A DNA stretch of 64,000 nucleotides from assembly GCA_026398895.1 (NCBI GenBank), contig JAPLRZ010000047.1, forward strand, positions 62,001 through 126,000, in the 5' to 3' direction. The notes under the pieces are model-generated. The model searched no databases. It was not told where the DNA came from and was given only the letters and a program-made list of their open reading frames with translations. This DNA is from Methylococcales bacterium. GTDB taxonomy: Bacteria > Pseudomonadota > Gammaproteobacteria > Methylococcales > Methylomonadaceae. Below are positions 17,442 to 25,706 of this stretch, one piece after another; the stretch's first letter is position 1; the number at the start of each line of letters is the position of its first letter. Both the position numbers and the translations under genes were made by a program.

Positions 17442-18562
17442 TGTTTAGCGGTATAAGTGACTTTATAAATCACGCCTAGCGTATCATCACTGATTAACAC
17501 GCTACCATTTGGCAGTGTCAAAATATCGACAGGTCGTCCCAATACCTCACCTTTATCGGTTAGCCAGCCACTGATAAAACTTTGTTCAGCCACAGGTTTA
17601 CCGTCTTTAAATTTCACTAAAGCAACCTGATAACCTTGCGGTTCAGTACGATTCCAAGAACCGTGTTGCGCAACCAATAATTGATTTTTATACTCGACAG
17701 GGAACAATCTACCCGTATAAAAGCGCATTCCTAACGGTGCGATATGGGCTTTATATTTCCACACAGGCGGAACAAAATCGGCGCATTTTTTATTCTTGCC
17801 AAACTCAGGATCAAGCGTATCGCCTGCATGACAATACGGATAACCAAAATGTTCGCCTTTGGCTGTCCAGTGGTTTAATTCATCGGCAGGTTCATCATCG
17901 CCTAAATGATCGCGTCCATTATCATTGAAAAACAAAGCATTGGTTTCAGGTTGCCAATCAAAACCCACAGTATTTCTGATACCACGCGCCAAAATTTCAA
18001 TATCGCTACCGTCTGGATTTAAGCGCACCAGCGAAGTGTAAATCTCTTTATCGGGTTCACAAATATTACACGGCGCACCCACAGCGGTGTACAGCTTATT
18101 ATCAGAGCCAAAACGCAAATACTTCCAGCCATGATGTTTATCATCGGGGAATTTATCAGTCACCACCACAGGCGCGGGTGGATTATCCAAATGGTGAGTA
18201 ATGGCATCAAAACGTAAAATCCGATTCACCGCCGCCACATAAAGCGCACCGTTTTTATACGCTACGCCATTAGGCATATACAAATCCTTGGCAATTACAT
18301 ACGATTTATCGGCAACGCCATCATGATTAGCATCGACTACCGCATACACTTTGCCTTCTTTTGCAGTGCCAACAAACAACACGCCATCATCGCCTAACAC
18401 CATACTACGCGCATTCGGTAACTTATCGGCATAAATAGAAATAGAAAATCCAGCGGGTAACGACAGTTTTTTAAGCACATCCTGAGCATTATCAGGCTGT
18501 GCCAACACCAAACCCGTATTCAATAACAGCAGGGTGGTTAAAGCAGATTTTAAAGAAACCAT
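17438..18562 (-). CDS. PQQ-type sorbosone/glucose dehydrogenase family beta-propeller, secreted
   Basis: This gene encodes 374 aa from the ATG at 18562, which has GGAG at the right distance; the frame extends 8 codons further. The signal peptide is MVSLKSALTTLLLLNTGLVLAQ. The mature protein is a soluble beta-propeller with blades such as LPNARSMVLGDDGVLFVGT, MPNGVAYKNGALYVA, HHGWKYLRFGSDNKLYTAVGAPCN and a C-terminal RPVDILTLPNGSVLISDD. This matches the GSDH (sorbosone dehydrogenase) family, many members of which bind PQQ in the periplasm. Whether this one is catalytic is unknown. It leads the operon with nudF and the NlpC/P60 gene. PQQ use would be natural in a methylotroph, but this is inference. 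Confidence 0.85.
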   Translation of the reverse strand: MVSLKSALTTLLLLNTGLVLAQPDNAQDVLKKLSLPAGFSISIYADKLPNARSMVLGDDGVLFVGTAKEGKVYAVVDANHDGVADKSYVIAKDLYMPNGVAYKNGALYVAAVNRILRFDAITHHLDNPPAPVVVTDKFPDDKHHGWKYLRFGSDNKLYTAVGAPCNICEPDKEIYTSLVRLNPDGSDIEILARGIRNTVGFDWQPETNALFFNDNGRDHLGDDEPADELNHWTAKGEHFGYPYCHAGDTLDPEFGKNKKCADFVPPVWKYKAHIAPLGMRFYTGRLFPVEYKNQLLVAQHGSWNRTEPQGYQVALVKFKDGKPVAEQSFISGWLTDKGEVLGRPVDILTLPNGSVLISDDTLGVIYKVTYTAKQ

Positions 18563-18650
18563 GAACGTAATCTCCAGTAATGACAATACGCTTATAGTAT
18601 CATCCTACCCTGCTTTTTCCTGTGTCGAGTGCGTGAATTTTTTTAATCCG

Positions 18651-20291
18651 TTAAACAACCACCACTTCATCACTAAACGAATCTTCAACTCTTGCACCAT
18701 TGCAAAGCACGGAATACACCATGCAATCTAGCCGATGTTTTTGTGCTGTGACGATTTGCGTAAATTCAGGTGATAACTGACAATCGCCGTCTGAGATCAT
18801 CAACACATCGGCTTTTTTATAGTCTTTTTGCAAGGCAATAATTTCAAATGCGCGTTTCAGAGGTGATTCAAAATCCGTACCGCCACCAAAACCCTGTTGC
18901 AAAAATGCCAGTAATCCTGCCGCGTTATTTTCTCTATCCATAGAAAATTCACGAATTTCGCCAGACGCGCCAAATAATAAAACGTGCAACGAACGCTCTT
19001 CCTGTTTCAGAATATTGGCAATGGCAAGTAACAGGGCTTTTGCTTTCAACATCGGCGCACCTGCCATGCTTCCTGAGGTATCCAAACACGTGACCACGGG
19101 CCCTGTGCGTTTTTTAGTCTCTTCTGTTTCTTCACCGTTCTTAAACGTCACGCCTTGCAGTTCATAAGTCAGCAGGTTTTTTTCCAATAGTCGGGCATAA
19201 AACAAAGTTTCCAGCGTTTCATCTTCCAGATTCAATAATTCACTGGGTAGCAAGCGCATTACATCATCACTGCGATGCGTGCCGTACACTTCGCTTTTAC
19301 TGGCTTCGGGGATTTTGATTTGCTTCTTTTTTTGTTCTGAAATGTAATCGCGCCCCATTTTTTTAGCGAGTTCTTTAATCGTCTGGTTATTTTGCAAGAT
19401 TTTTGCCAACGCAGAAAAATCTTCGTTACAGGCTTTTAAATCGGCATAAGAAAAACGGGCATCGGGATTTAACGCTAAAAACTCTTTGACCTGTTCATAT
19501 TTTTGCGAAATATCCGCGAGATTTTGCCGAAAACTGGCTAATTGCTGGCGAATAGATTGCGGGATGGCTTCATCGGCAATTTCTGCTTCATAGTCTTGTG
19601 TTGCTGCAAGTTCGGCGCGAATTTGTTCAATGCTGTTTTTATTCAATGCCTGATGAGCAAAAAAATCTTGATGTGCTTGCCAATCGGGTTCGGGTGTTGG
19701 CTGTTCTGTCTCATTATCCCAATCCCATAGCCGCCATTTAGTCGCGCCCAAGCGTTCACGCGCCGCGTTTTTAAGTGCCAGCATGGACGGTTCCCATGTT
19801 TCACCGACATTTGAAAACGAAAACAGCCTGGAAAAAAACGACTCATCGTTCTGCCCCGCATAATTCACGCACTTGGTAGAAAAATGGTGACAATTTTTAA
19901 TCACCAAGCCATAAAACGCCCGTTCGCCAACGTGCGAATCCGCGCCGTGTCTGACAGCATCATCACCTACCGCGCCGTATTTATCGCAAGACACATAAAT
20001 TTTACGTCCCAAGGTACTTTTGGAAGTAAAACTACGCGGGCTGGACAGTTTCACTTCGCTTTCTGCCAAACCATCCACCACAATATTTGAAATGTCACCA
20101 TCACCGACATAAATACCCGAATGCTCCACCGCCAGCCACAAATCGCAATACAGCACACTACCTGCAACAGGCGTAACTTTGTCTCGAAACGTGCTATCAA
20201 TAAAATACTTGAGCGACTTGATACCCATCGGGATAGCCGCTTGCAACATATTCAGCCCAGACTTGGCGAAATTAACAAACGTGGAAAGCAT
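18651..20291 (-). CDS. LRAT-like domain fused to a VWA domain (ViaA-like partner of the MoxR ATPase)
   Basis: This gene encodes 546 aa from the ATG at 20291, which is preceded by CAGGAGAAAATCT; an upstream ATG at 20315 has no such site. The N-terminal ~160 residues look like an LRAT/NlpC-type thiol domain: GSVLYCDLWLAVEHSGIYVG supplies the His and NCHHFSTKCV the Cys. A helical linker rich in Glu/Gln covers about 165-330. The C-terminal VWA domain has a full MIDAS: DTSGSM, the Thr in GGGTDFESPL and the Asp in MISDGDC. ViaA-type VWA proteins work with MoxR/RavA AAA+ ATPases, and such an ATPase is encoded upstream at 21386-23494. The thiol domain suggests a lipid or peptide substrate, which is speculative. 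Confidence 0.8.
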   Translation of the reverse strand: MLSTFVNFAKSGLNMLQAAIPMGIKSLKYFIDSTFRDKVTPVAGSVLYCDLWLAVEHSGIYVGDGDISNIVVDGLAESEVKLSSPRSFTSKSTLGRKIYVSCDKYGAVGDDAVRHGADSHVGERAFYGLVIKNCHHFSTKCVNYAGQNDESFFSRLFSFSNVGETWEPSMLALKNAARERLGATKWRLWDWDNETEQPTPEPDWQAHQDFFAHQALNKNSIEQIRAELAATQDYEAEIADEAIPQSIRQQLASFRQNLADISQKYEQVKEFLALNPDARFSYADLKACNEDFSALAKILQNNQTIKELAKKMGRDYISEQKKKQIKIPEASKSEVYGTHRSDDVMRLLPSELLNLEDETLETLFYARLLEKNLLTYELQGVTFKNGEETEETKKRTGPVVTCLDTSGSMAGAPMLKAKALLLAIANILKQEERSLHVLLFGASGEIREFSMDRENNAAGLLAFLQQGFGGGTDFESPLKRAFEIIALQKDYKKADVLMISDGDCQLSPEFTQIVTAQKHRLDCMVYSVLCNGARVEDSFSDEVVVV

Positions 20292-20324
20292 AGATTTTCT
20301 CCTGATCGCTAACATAAAGTGTCC

Positions 20325-20380
20325 ACAGGAATAAAGCAGCTTTAGCTGTTTTTACAATAGCCAAAGCTATTGCACTCCTG
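20325..20380. repeat. Double-hairpin repeat (AGCTTTAGCT family), copy 1
   Basis: The unit has two short palindromes, CAGCTTTAGCTG and AATAGCCAAAGCTATT, framed by GGA...TCC ends (ACAGGA/CTCCTGT). Related copies are at 30386-30450 and 61397-61465. It lies between the LRAT-VWA gene and the HigA-like gene. Confidence 0.75.
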
Positions 20381-20388
20381 TATTTTTA

Positions 20389-20721
20389 TCAGCTAACAGC
20401 CAATTTAACAGTTTTGCCAATTCGATTTAGCATATTTAGCAATGCGTCAAACGTGAACTTACTAACTTTTTTATTAACCAAATCGGATATACGCGGACGG
20501 GTAACGCCTAGTATTTGCGCCGCCTCTACCTGTTTAAAATGATTATCAGCAATCCATTGTGATATTTCATTCATTAACTGCTCTTTTAAAGCCTTAGTAT
20601 CATTAATATACTGTTGAGATTCAGCATAAAGACAAGTCGCTTCATCTTCATCAAAACCTAACTCTAAAAATATATTATCGCCTGCTTTAGTAACATGGCG
20701 GATTTCAGTATCAACATTCAT
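20389..20721 (-). CDS. HigA-type XRE antitoxin
   Basis: This 110-aa protein has a helix-turn-helix in its C-terminal half: FKQVEAAQILGVTRPRISDLVNKKVSKFTFDALLNML, of the HTH_37/XRE type seen in antitoxins paired with Gp49-like toxins. The N-terminal half is acidic and probably binds the toxin. It is 62 nt downstream of the toxin gene, so the order is toxin first, antitoxin second, as in HigBA. It likely represses its own operon through the HTH. The module lies between the two genes of the RavA/ViaA-like pair, all on the same strand, so it may be an insertion that split that operon. Confidence 0.87.
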   Translation of the reverse strand: MNVDTEIRHVTKAGDNIFLELGFDEDEATCLYAESQQYINDTKALKEQLMNEISQWIADNHFKQVEAAQILGVTRPRISDLVNKKVSKFTFDALLNMLNRIGKTVKLAVS

Positions 20722-20783
20722 GGTATATAACCTAATTATTAATGCTCTATAAACAAATATAAAAGCTTATTGAATAATATTCT

Positions 20784-21119
20784 CTAGTTATTTTGCTTTT
20801 TAATCGCTTGATAACGAGCCTTTATAATATCTCTATTATGTAAAGTTATTTTGTTATCTTTCTTTTGAAAACAATGTAATACATAAATAGCTTCCTCTAA
20901 TTTGGCAAGGTAAATAATTCGATAATTACCTGCATTATCTCGAATACGAATTTCTTTTATGCCTGAGCCGATATTATCCAAAGATTTCCAATCATCAGGC
21001 TCTAATCCTGCCTGAATTTTACTTAATTGAAAACCCGCTTCCTTACGGGTTTCTTTTGGAAAAGCCAGCAGGTCTTCTTTACTGGAACCCATCCAACGAA
21101 TTTCTTTTTCCTGTGTCAT
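20784..21119 (-). CDS. HigB/Gp49-like (DUF891) RelE-superfamily toxin
   Basis: This gene encodes 111 aa from the ATG at 21119; an ATG 9 nt upstream is possible. It shows the DUF891/Gp49 pattern: KEIRWMGSSKEDLLAFPKETRKEAGFQL, a central GIKEIRIRDNAGNYRIIYLAKLEEAIYVLHCFQKK and the C-terminal helix RDIIKARYQAIKK. These are ribosome-dependent mRNA interferases by family knowledge. The HTH antitoxin follows on the same strand. There is no sign of truncation, so the pair is probably functional. Confidence 0.87.
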   Translation of the reverse strand: MTQEKEIRWMGSSKEDLLAFPKETRKEAGFQLSKIQAGLEPDDWKSLDNIGSGIKEIRIRDNAGNYRIIYLAKLEEAIYVLHCFQKKDNKITLHNRDIIKARYQAIKKQNN

Positions 21120-21230
21120 GCTGCCCATCTAATCATCTGTGATTTGTGCGTATAAAATTTTATACATTTCACGGAGTTTGTCAATTTTGTGAGTAACTAC
21201 TTAGCCTTTTGCTGCATTCAAGACCATTTT

Positions 21231-21375
21231 ATCGTTCCAACGCTCTGCGTTGGAATGCGTCTGAGGACGCACCAGCGTCCTCATTTCAGTGTGTGTTTTA
21301 TTGAGGTATCCCGCTTAAATAATGAAGACGCTGGAGCGTCAACGGCTGCATTCCAACGCGGAGCGTTGGAACGAT
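21231..21375. repeat. 145-bp near-perfect palindromic element, copy 1
   Basis: The ends are ATCGTTCCAACGCTCTGCGT and its complement (...GAGCGTTGGAACGAT). Two inner palindromes (GGACGC...GCGTCC and GACGCTGGAGCGTC) nest inside. A copy 85-95% alike by eye lies at 41432-41574, where it truncates a toxin gene. Non-coding. It occupies the gap between the toxin gene and the MoxR ATPase gene. Confidence 0.88.
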
Positions 21376-21385
21376 GATGTATTTG

Positions 21386-23494
21386 TTACAGCCAAATATT
21401 GGCGTGGATTTGTTGGGTGAGTAAATCTACCGTATCGGCTTGTGGGGCGGTGGGTTTTGCGGGCGATGCTGCTTTTGCATTCGCGCCCACTGAACGTAAT
21501 ACGGGGTGATTTTTTTGGTCATCCCATTGCCACACGGACTGAAAATCCCAGCCTAGGGTATGTTCAAAATATCGTTGATTAAATAATGCTGGTGAAATGC
21601 TTTTGCCGTCTTTCTTCTCGTCATTCTGTGTGGCTGGATTGCTATCAATGGAGATGTTATTTTCCAGCGTTGAGTTGTTTTTAATGTCGTTAGTAATGCG
21701 CCCACCCCAGCCTGCGTCTTTCAATTCGACTCTGCCGATAGCGCACTGGCGAATGGTGCTGGCATCGCAAGTTCGCGTAACTCCATAAAATTTATAATCG
21801 TAGTCGTGTAGGTCTACTTCTCCTTCTCCTGTCACCAAACACCGTTCAACGGTGCTGTTAGCCAGAGTGCGGGAAATGCCGTCTAAGTTTCTATCTTTAG
21901 AAACACCACCAAAGAAACCAAACGAGCCAATGCTAGAAAAGATGTCAAATTCTTCATACATGACTAACGAGCAATCTCTAATCGTACAGTTCTTTACCAT
22001 ATTCAAAATCAAAGAGCTACCCGATTGGCAAGCCGTTATAGTACAGTCTGTTGCATTATCATTGATTAAGCTCTTGTCAGATTTACACCACTCAATATGG
22101 CTACCCGCTACGTTTTTGGCAAGATTTAAACCGCGTAGTTCAAGATTTTTAACACTGGATTTTGCTTGAATGCCTTGAAAAAGTGCGCCTCTCTGATATT
22201 GAACGAAATGTCCGCCCCCATCATAATGCCCTTGCAGGTTGATGTCTGACCAAGTGGTGATAACTGTGCAGTCAATATCAGCGGTTTGTAAAAAATAATA
22301 GCCTTTTTGTCCAATACCATCCAAGCCCATTAAATCCTGCACGTTTTCAATCAAAATCGGGTCTTCTGCTGTGCCTAGCCCTTTATAACCTCTTTCCTTG
22401 GCATTCAACTGTCCTGTTTTTTTGGTTTCGCGGCTAAGAGTTTCGCGAGCAAGGCTCGCTCCTACATTAGTAGGCGTAGGAGCGAGCCTTGCTCGCGAAT
22501 GAAGCGAATGAAGAACAGGAATCAAGGTTTTACCGTCATCATCGAATTCATACAACGGCAAATCATTTTCCAAAGCCGCTTGTTTTGGTACAAGGCGGCT
22601 ATAACGCTGCAAAGTTTTTAAAATCAACTCCCGCACTTTCAGCGCGTTTTCCTGATGATTCCATAAACAATCTTTCAGCAATAACACATCCGATAAATCC
22701 AGTTCACTACGCCCATTGGTCACGGCAGACACGCGCAACAAATGCAGCACTTTTTTTAAGCGGCGGTCGGATAAATATTCGCGGCGGTCTTCTTTGAAGC
22801 TGTCTTTATGGGCAATCCATATCGTTTGAATCACTTCGGCAATCTCTGGCGGAATGGTCACGCCCTGCACGGTGTTTTTAATATGGGCTAAGTCATCGGC
22901 AGTGATGGGCGTTTGTACGTTTGGTTCTTCGGTGTGTTCAAATAAACGCAACAGATTTTCGTCACGGACATAATCGACAAAACTGCGTACTAAAAAGCGG
23001 TCATACAGGGCATTGAGTTCTTCCTGATCGGTGGGCAGTTCATTGGACGCGGCAATCAGGGCTTGCAATGGCACTTTTTGCGCGGTTGCCCCGTTGTGAT
23101 ACAGACGCTCGTTTAAAATGGTCAGCAAGGCGTTCAGAATAGACGAACTGGCTTTGAATATTTCATCGAGAAACGCGATTTTTACGCTGGGTAAATAGCC
23201 TGCCGTGTTGCGCTTAAAACGGTCTGCCTTAAGTTCGCTAATGGATAAAGGACCAAAAATTTCTTCAGGCGTGGAAAACTTAGTTAGCAGGTATTCAAAA
23301 TAACTGTTGTCGTTTTCATGCGCAAAACTTTCGGCAATACGCCGCGCAATCAGGCTTTTACCCGTTCCTGGTGGCCCAATCAAGACCAGATTTTCGCCTG
23401 CTAATACTGTCAGCAATGCAGTTTGGAGGGTTTGTTCACGCTCAACCAGTCCGTGGTTTAGTTCGTTTAGTAACGCTAGTATTTTTTGCTTCAT
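21386..23494 (-). CDS. MoxR-family AAA+ ATPase (RavA-like) with C-terminal beta-helix-like domain
   Basis: This 702-aa protein is bipartite. Residues 1-330 are a MoxR AAA+ module: Walker A GPPGTGKS, Walker B AFLDEIFKAS, sensor-1 ALIAASNELP, Arg finger region LYDRFLVRSFVDYV and the lid sequence LSDRRLKKVLHLL, close to RavA. Residues ~340-365 are a linker encoded by an inserted REP palindrome. The rest contains repeated short strands such as FLQTADIDCTVITTW, LQGHYDGGGHF, SSVKNLELRGLNLA, NDNATDCTITACQSGS and VKNCTIRDC, reading like a right-handed beta-helix/GLUG domain. With the VWA protein downstream it probably forms a RavA-ViaA-like remodelling machine. The target is unknown. It is first in the minus-strand cluster. 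Confidence 0.85.
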   Translation of the reverse strand: MKQKILALLNELNHGLVEREQTLQTALLTVLAGENLVLIGPPGTGKSLIARRIAESFAHENDNSYFEYLLTKFSTPEEIFGPLSISELKADRFKRNTAGYLPSVKIAFLDEIFKASSSILNALLTILNERLYHNGATAQKVPLQALIAASNELPTDQEELNALYDRFLVRSFVDYVRDENLLRLFEHTEEPNVQTPITADDLAHIKNTVQGVTIPPEIAEVIQTIWIAHKDSFKEDRREYLSDRRLKKVLHLLRVSAVTNGRSELDLSDVLLLKDCLWNHQENALKVRELILKTLQRYSRLVPKQAALENDLPLYEFDDDGKTLIPVLHSLHSRARLAPTPTNVGASLARETLSRETKKTGQLNAKERGYKGLGTAEDPILIENVQDLMGLDGIGQKGYYFLQTADIDCTVITTWSDINLQGHYDGGGHFVQYQRGALFQGIQAKSSVKNLELRGLNLAKNVAGSHIEWCKSDKSLINDNATDCTITACQSGSSLILNMVKNCTIRDCSLVMYEEFDIFSSIGSFGFFGGVSKDRNLDGISRTLANSTVERCLVTGEGEVDLHDYDYKFYGVTRTCDASTIRQCAIGRVELKDAGWGGRITNDIKNNSTLENNISIDSNPATQNDEKKDGKSISPALFNQRYFEHTLGWDFQSVWQWDDQKNHPVLRSVGANAKAASPAKPTAPQADTVDLLTQQIHANIWL
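22442..22499. repeat. REP-like palindrome inside the MoxR ATPase gene
   Basis: A 24-bp perfect stem (22442-22465 with 22476-22499, beginning TTCGCGAGCAAGGCTCGC) encloses a 10-nt loop. The core GTAGGAGCGAGC is the widespread GTAGGAGCG REP type. It is translated in frame as an Arg/Ala-rich linker without a stop. Confidence 0.9.
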
Positions 23495-23551
23495 AATGTC
23501 CCTTGCTTAATTTTTGATGTGACTGATTGTAAATTGTTACTGAGTCCAGCG

Positions 23552-23780
23552 TTAGAGCTAACGCACAATAAAATGATACCGCTCGTGGTGAGCAAAGTAA
23601 GCCCCGCTTCGCGACCAAGAAACAGCCGCTGTTTGACGTAATTCTTGCATTTTTCAATGCTCATAACATATTGATTTTTAAATATAAAGAAGCCATTTAT
23701 TGAGGGCTTGTCGAACCATTAACGCATTAACCGTCCACCCTTCGACAAACTCAAGGCGAACGGTTAAAAGCCTAGCTAGT
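23552..23780. repeat. Broken halves of the dispersed palindromic element (copy E)
   Basis: The segment 23552-23593 matches the left end of the family (GTTAGAGCTAACGCACAATA and the ACCG(C/T)TCGTGGTGAGC arm). The segment near 23703-23780 matches the right side (GGCTTGTCGAACC, TTCGACAAACTCAAGGCGAA and CGGTT). Unrelated sequence (about 110 bp) lies between, so the element appears interrupted or rearranged. No gene is supported here. Confidence 0.6.
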
Positions 23781-23804
23781 CGTCAATAACGAGTCGTCAT
23801 CATG

Positions 23805-24006
23805 AAGGTCTTGGTCAGACAACTCGGATTTTGGTAGCGGTATCTCTGGATGCCGCTTGCGTTTCGTCCTGCCTTCAGTGCTGATTGTCGCCACACGTCG
23901 GGCAGGTGATTTCTTGATAGCAGCTCATAGCCGAATATCCTCATATCGATTGCAATGTTATCTGACTAATTATAAATCGAATTACAGGTTTAACCCACTA
24001 CCCCAA
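23805..24006 (-). pseudogene. IS1-family element remnant: left end and transposase zinc-finger N-terminus
   Basis: Read on the minus strand from 24006, an inverted-repeat end (GGGGTAGTGGGTTAAACCTG) is followed about 75 nt later by an ATG and MSCYQEITCPTCGDNQ. After a frameshift it continues with ALKAGRNASGIQRYRYQNP and SCLTKTFM. That is the CxxC zinc-ribbon N-terminus of IS1-type transposases (InsA-like). The DDE domain is missing and the frame is broken, so this is a dead fragment. The same end sequence in opposite orientation is at 47781-47808 next to an IS1 DDE remnant. Confidence 0.65.
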
Positions 24007-24059
24007 TTTGTAGCTCATATCGATAAACACTTGAGGGTACGTTTTAATGCCACGGTGTA

Positions 24060-24549
24060 CGGGGCATGGTTCAGCTGAACGTGGGCGTGGTTCGAGTGCC
24101 TTACGCGCCGCCGTGGATACGGATACAGCATGATTAAAAACGATGCTGAGGTAATTAATTTAACCTGTACCAAAATGAAAGACGCGGCACATCCCTTGCC
24201 TAAGTCGTTTTAAATTCGCTCTATTGAGTTGAATATTGCCGATGAAAAAGGCAATCCTGCTAATGGCTCTGTATTAACTGCCACGCATTACACCCCAACT
24301 ACACCCAAAACCAGCGCGTTAGGTAAGAGCCAAAAACTAGGTTTAAGTGCGTTGGCTATGTTGTTAGAAGAATTGCAAGACCATCTGGAAAGTATTGGCA
24401 AAAATCCAGATGATGCAAAAGTGACGGTTAGTGACTGGCAAGAGCGGTTAGATTTTCCTACTAATCGCTTTTATGAGGTTAGGGACGGCTTGAAAGAACG
24501 GGGCTTTATTAGTATAGAAAAAGGCTTTGTTTATCAGCTAAAAAAGTGA
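24060..24549 (+). pseudogene. RepA-like hexameric helicase (AAA_25) C-terminal remnant
   Basis: Around 24070-24128 one frame reads HGSAERGRGSSALRAAVDTDT, like the GARGSSALRAA segment of phage/plasmid RepA-type helicases. The next frame continues from 24131 with MIKNDAEVINLTCTKMKDA, then an in-frame TAA, then IRSIELNIADEKGNPANGSV and a C-terminal winged-helix-like tail (QERLDFPTNRFYEVRDGLKERGFI) to 24549. A frameshift and a stop therefore break the gene, and its 5' part is missing, cut by the IS1-type remnant. The 106-codon open frame at the end is part of this wreck rather than a separate gene. It marks a lost plasmid or integrative element. Confidence 0.65.
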
Positions 24550-24584
24550 GTTTGAATAGGGTGGTTTTTAGGCTATTTTGAATT

Positions 24585-24634
24585 AACCGAACCGTTCAGA
24601 TGTGTATATATAAGTCGGAACGGTTCGGTTTTTT
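24585..24634 (+). terminator. Rho-independent terminator
   Basis: AACCGAACCGTTC (24585-24597) pairs with GAACGGTTCGGTT (24618-24630), a 13-bp stem, followed directly by a T-run. It ends the RepA-like remnant. Confidence 0.85.
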
Positions 24635-24740
24635 CAAGACAGACAAAAGCCAATAATTACAACAACTTACACGGATTTGTGATTTTTTGGCAAATCGGAT
24701 AAAAACAGCCATTTTTGACACGCTTTAAGCAGGTAAAAAC

Positions 24741-24890
24741 ATGATTAAATTCCCTGAAATAATCACCTCAAATGTCATTCAGTTTCCAGTGCAAAAACAG
24801 CCAATTCCAGTAAGTGATAATGTTGTCTTACCCTATGTCATACAGTATTATAATGGAAAAACAACCCACCTAGACGGGCTTACACAATGA
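24741..24890 (+). CDS. Small hypothetical protein coupled to the DUF1640-like gene
   Basis: This is a 49-codon frame beginning MIKFPEIITSNVIQFPVQ and ending in HLDGLTQ, whose TGA stop overlaps the ATG of the next gene (ATGA). An AGG-type ribosome site lies 8 nt upstream. No domain is recognised; it has no signal peptide or membrane helix. The tight coupling and clean start argue that it is real, but there is no homology evidence. Confidence 0.5.
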   Translation: MIKFPEIITSNVIQFPVQKQPIPVSDNVVLPYVIQYYNGKTTHLDGLTQ

Positions 24891-25282
24891 CAACTATTCC
24901 ATTTGATACCTTAGATTTTTCCACTGAATTAATAGAAAGCGGCTTACCAGAAAAGCAAGCTAACGCCATAGCAAAAGCGGTTAGTAAGGCACAACAAAAT
25001 TCAATGACCACCGTTATTGAGCAAGTAAAACATGATCATGACATGGATAACTTGACCACTAAACGCGATTTAAAAGAAACGGAATTGAGGCTTGAGGCGC
25101 GAATTAAAGAAACAGAATTAAAAATTGAGTTAGTTAAATCAGAATTAAAGCGTGATATAGAAACCCTAAGAAAAGAAGCGGCTGAAAACAAGGCTGCATT
25201 AATCCGTTGGGTAATGGGGGTGGGATTATTACAAATAACCATCATTACCGCCTTGTTGCTGAAATTAGTAGGGCATATTTAG
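24887..25282 (+). CDS. DUF1640/CCDC90-like coiled-coil membrane protein, paralogue 1
   Basis: This 131-aa protein begins FDTLDFSTELIESGLPEKQANAIAKAV and continues with a long charged coiled coil (TTKRDLKETELRLEARIKETELKIELVKSELKRDIE, about residues 50-100). It ends in a single transmembrane helix (LIRWVMGVGLLQITIITALLLKLV). This is the DUF1640 pattern, related to the CCDC90/MCU-regulator fold in mitochondria; the bacterial function is unknown. A shorter paralogue is at 32746-33054 with the same KRDLKETELRLE core and the same membrane segment, also in an accessory patch. It is probably a membrane-anchored rod. It is coupled to the 49-codon ORF upstream. Confidence 0.8.
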   Translation: MTTIPFDTLDFSTELIESGLPEKQANAIAKAVSKAQQNSMTTVIEQVKHDHDMDNLTTKRDLKETELRLEARIKETELKIELVKSELKRDIETLRKEAAENKAALIRWVMGVGLLQITIITALLLKLVGHI

Positions 25283-25300
25283 CATTCAATATCATAACGA

Positions 25301-25327
25301 AAGCCTGTCTTAGCACGGGCTTTTTTT
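25301..25327 (+). terminator. Rho-independent terminator
   Basis: AAGCCTGT pairs with ACGGGCTT (one wobble) across TCTTAGC, followed by seven T residues. It closes the DUF1640-like unit. Confidence 0.8.
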
Positions 25328-25706
25328 GTATTTATCAAACTGGTTTGAAGCAGGATAATGCGGGACATACTGAAAAACTAACCTGATGACACACTTCTAC
25401 AAAAACAGCCTAAAAATAATCGAAACCACGGTTAAGACTTGACACTGGATTAGATCATTGGCTTGACCATGAACCGCTTGCCATTATCGAAACCATGAAA
25501 CCACGGTAAAGGTTAAGGTTTATTCAGTGGTCAAGATTGCCCATTAGTGATGATTGCCAAGTAAGCACCTTTTACTGATCATCATCACCACAAAAACGCC
25601 CCATTGTTTCAAGCGGTTTTATCAAGTGTCATTCTATCCATGAAAAAATGTGTACCAATGCGTGTACACACAAAATAACTTAAAAATTAATATTGTTTTA
25701 AATCAA
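25328..25706. other. Intergenic, no gene recognised
   Basis: No convincing ORF, RNA gene or known repeat is visible. Short phrases recur locally (GAAACCACGGTTAAG near 25420, GAAACCATGAAACCACGG near 25490), suggesting decayed repeats. Confidence 0.4.

Noticed and set aside
23442-23657. 71-codon frame on the minus strand
   Set aside because: It overlaps the start of the MoxR ATPase gene and half of a dispersed palindrome; no coding character.
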